Source of the DNA: DASPJL01 sp035628645
GTDB lineage: Bacteria; Bacteroidota; Bacteroidia; Cytophagales; Cyclobacteriaceae
Reading direction: 5' to 3'
Assembly (NCBI GenBank): GCA_035628645.1
Contig: DASPJL010000200.1
Coordinates: 1 to 5,753 of the forward strand
Length of the DNA stretch: 5,753 nucleotides
The notes beneath the pieces were generated by a model, which was not told the origin of the DNA, ran no database searches, and saw nothing but the letters and a program-made list of their open reading frames with translations. Position 1 is the stretch's first letter. The number at the start of each line of letters is the position of its first letter. This document shows positions 4,639-5,753 of this stretch, piece after piece. A program made the position numbers and the translations under genes.

Positions 4639-5753
4639 TTAAAATAGCTCATCAAAAAAAGCAATGATCTCAGCACGAATTACAGGACTTGCGCCCGCAG
4701 CGAGGCCAAGGGATATAACAAGCCCGATTCCTGCATAAAGTAAATCCCGTAAGACTACTTTCAATGCCTTTATTTTATGTTTCTTTCCTATTTTCTTTCG
4801 TGCGAGGCTTATGGCAATTTCTCTTCCGCCAATGGTACCCAGAAAGACCCACGTCGTACTCATGGGAACAGTACTTACAAATAATTTATAAATCAGAAGC
4901 AATACATAGGTAAAATCAATTAATGTAGCGGCACGTACATCGGCGATCCTTGTTTTTTCACTGACTACTTCCTGAATTTTATCTCCTCTCAGGTAAAAAA
5001 GAAGTCCCAATCCTGCAAAAATTACGGCAGTGAATACTAAAAATTGGGTTAAATCAAGTGTTCTTGGAAGGAAAACGGCAATGTTAGCGCCATCCTGCAT
5101 GATCCAAACAGACCATAAAGCACCGCTTACCAACCATTGAGTCACTGTCCATCCAACAGGAAATGTCCTCTTTTTGAAAAATTTCTTAATAACATTATAT
5201 CCGAAAAACCAGATCACAAAAGACAAAGCAAATGCGAGAAAATATCCCGAAACGCTTTTCGAAACCATTGAGGTAATACCACTTGTGTCCAGACTAAAAA
5301 CACTTAACAACAGGAAAGTGGTGGAAACAGGCATTCGCAGCCTTGTTAACATCAGAAGGACGATAGGCGCGATTATTTGAAAATAAGAGAACTCTTCGGG
5401 GTGAGGATATTGCGTCTGTCCATCGGAAGACAGAAGTCGCTGATAGGTAACATCTCCGTTAAAGTACCACCAGGAAAATGCTATCGTGAAAATGAAAATC
5501 AATCCGGCAAACATCCAGAGGAACACCCAACTTCTGTGTTTGTTGCTTTCTATAAAGGTTCCCAGCGACTGGATACTATCATTGGCCACAGCGCTATAGG
5601 CTGCAAACAAAAATCCAAACCACATGGCAAGGTTCCTGTCAATTACCACAAAAGCTGCTATGAATATTCCGGCAAGAACAAATAACAGAAAAGATCTTTC
5701 ATCTGAAATCCTCTCCAAAAGGGCTAAACTTCCTCTCTTCTTAATTAATTTTT
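4639..5753 (-). CDS. PiT/PHO4-family phosphate permease-like membrane protein (5' end outside window)
   Basis: An open frame from the right edge to the TAA at 4641-4639. The in-frame TTG at 5718 is not a convincing start, because the frame continues upstream (KLIKKRGSLALL) to the edge; the gene is 5'-partial. Numbering from that TTG, 359 residues with about ten or eleven membrane segments show the internal duplication of PiT transporters (TC 2.A.20): VANDSIQSLGTF (44-55) and MPVSTTF (129-135) in the first half, QDGANIAVFLPR (208-219) and VPMSTTW (284-290) in the second. These match the GAND...GT and PxSTTH signatures. PiT proteins carry phosphate with H+ or Na+. The second signature has Ile where the usual Asp stands (GANI for GAND), and Phe or Trp replaces the His of STTH. 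It may be a divergent subfamily or transport a related ion. Proximity to pst supports phosphate. Confidence 0.75.
   Translation of the reverse strand, partial: KLIKKRGSLALLERISDERSFLLFVLAGIFIAAFVVIDRNLAMWFGFLFAAYSAVANDSIQSLGTFIESNKHRSWVFLWMFAGLIFIFTIAFSWWYFNGDVTYQRLLSSDGQTQYPHPEEFSYFQIIAPIVLLMLTRLRMPVSTTFLLLSVFSLDTSGITSMVSKSVSGYFLAFALSFVIWFFGYNVIKKFFKKRTFPVGWTVTQWLVSGALWSVWIMQDGANIAVFLPRTLDLTQFLVFTAVIFAGLGLLFYLRGDKIQEVVSEKTRIADVRAATLIDFTYVLLLIYKLFVSTVPMSTTWVFLGTIGGREIAISLARKKIGKKHKIKALKVVLRDLLYAGIGLVISLGLAAGASPVIRAEIIAFFDELF

Noticed and set aside
3640..4640. A CRISPR array in the repeat-rich gap
   Set aside because: Repeats occur only in pairs, differ in size and are not evenly spaced; no cas genes are present.
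5174..5685. Plus-strand open frames opposite the PiT-like gene
   Set aside because: Opposite-strand shadows; the minus frame has consistent membrane segments and PiT signatures.
5716..5718. TTG as the start of the PiT-like gene
   Set aside because: The frame stays open to the window edge with plausible protein sequence upstream, so the true start is outside the window.

Overview
The window reads as a piece of a Bacteroidota chromosome, most likely a flavobacterium. It is AT-rich, has essentially no Shine-Dalgarno sequences ahead of its genes, carries a TAnnTTTG-type -7 promoter element ahead of pstS, and encodes a PstS lipoprotein with a short signal peptide. The lineage is an inference from these traits; no marker gene is present.

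All recognisable genes lie on the minus strand and concern inorganic phosphate. From high to low coordinates, in transcription order, they are: a PiT/PHO4-like permease (4639 to the right edge, 5' end missing), a gene-free stretch of about 1 kb, then a compact operon pstS-pstC-pstA-pstB-phoU (3627 to 1; phoU is cut by the left edge after 34 codons). Spacing in the operon is tight: 16 nt, an 8-nt overlap, 15 nt, 22 nt. PstS captures phosphate at the outer face of the inner membrane, PstC and PstA form the channel, PstB supplies ATP hydrolysis, and PhoU ties transport to Pho signalling. The PiT-like protein would be an ion-coupled route for the same ion, so two phosphate entry systems sit side by side.

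The gene-free stretch (3646-4638) is the most unusual part. Next to pstS is a promoter with three perfect TTAACA hexamers at exact 11-bp steps plus two degenerate ones, which looks like a Pho box for a PhoB/PhoP-type response regulator. About 500 bp further upstream is a second, decayed copy of this array in which the spacers are intact but the C of every hexamer is lost. Between and around them are a 93-bp inverted-repeat element that folds as a branched, cloverleaf-like structure, a 10-bp inverted repeat, two direct-repeat copies (about 108 and 129 bp) each ending in a long AAGAGGGTGT hairpin, and a cluster of C/G-rich hairpins resembling dispersed intergenic repeats. I found no credible protein-coding gene there.

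The coding part is a conventional Pst operon. The points of interest are the regulatory array and its decayed duplicate, the branched element, the TTG start of pstC, a G8 tract in the phosphate-binding loop of pstS, and the missing aspartate in the second half of the PiT-like protein.
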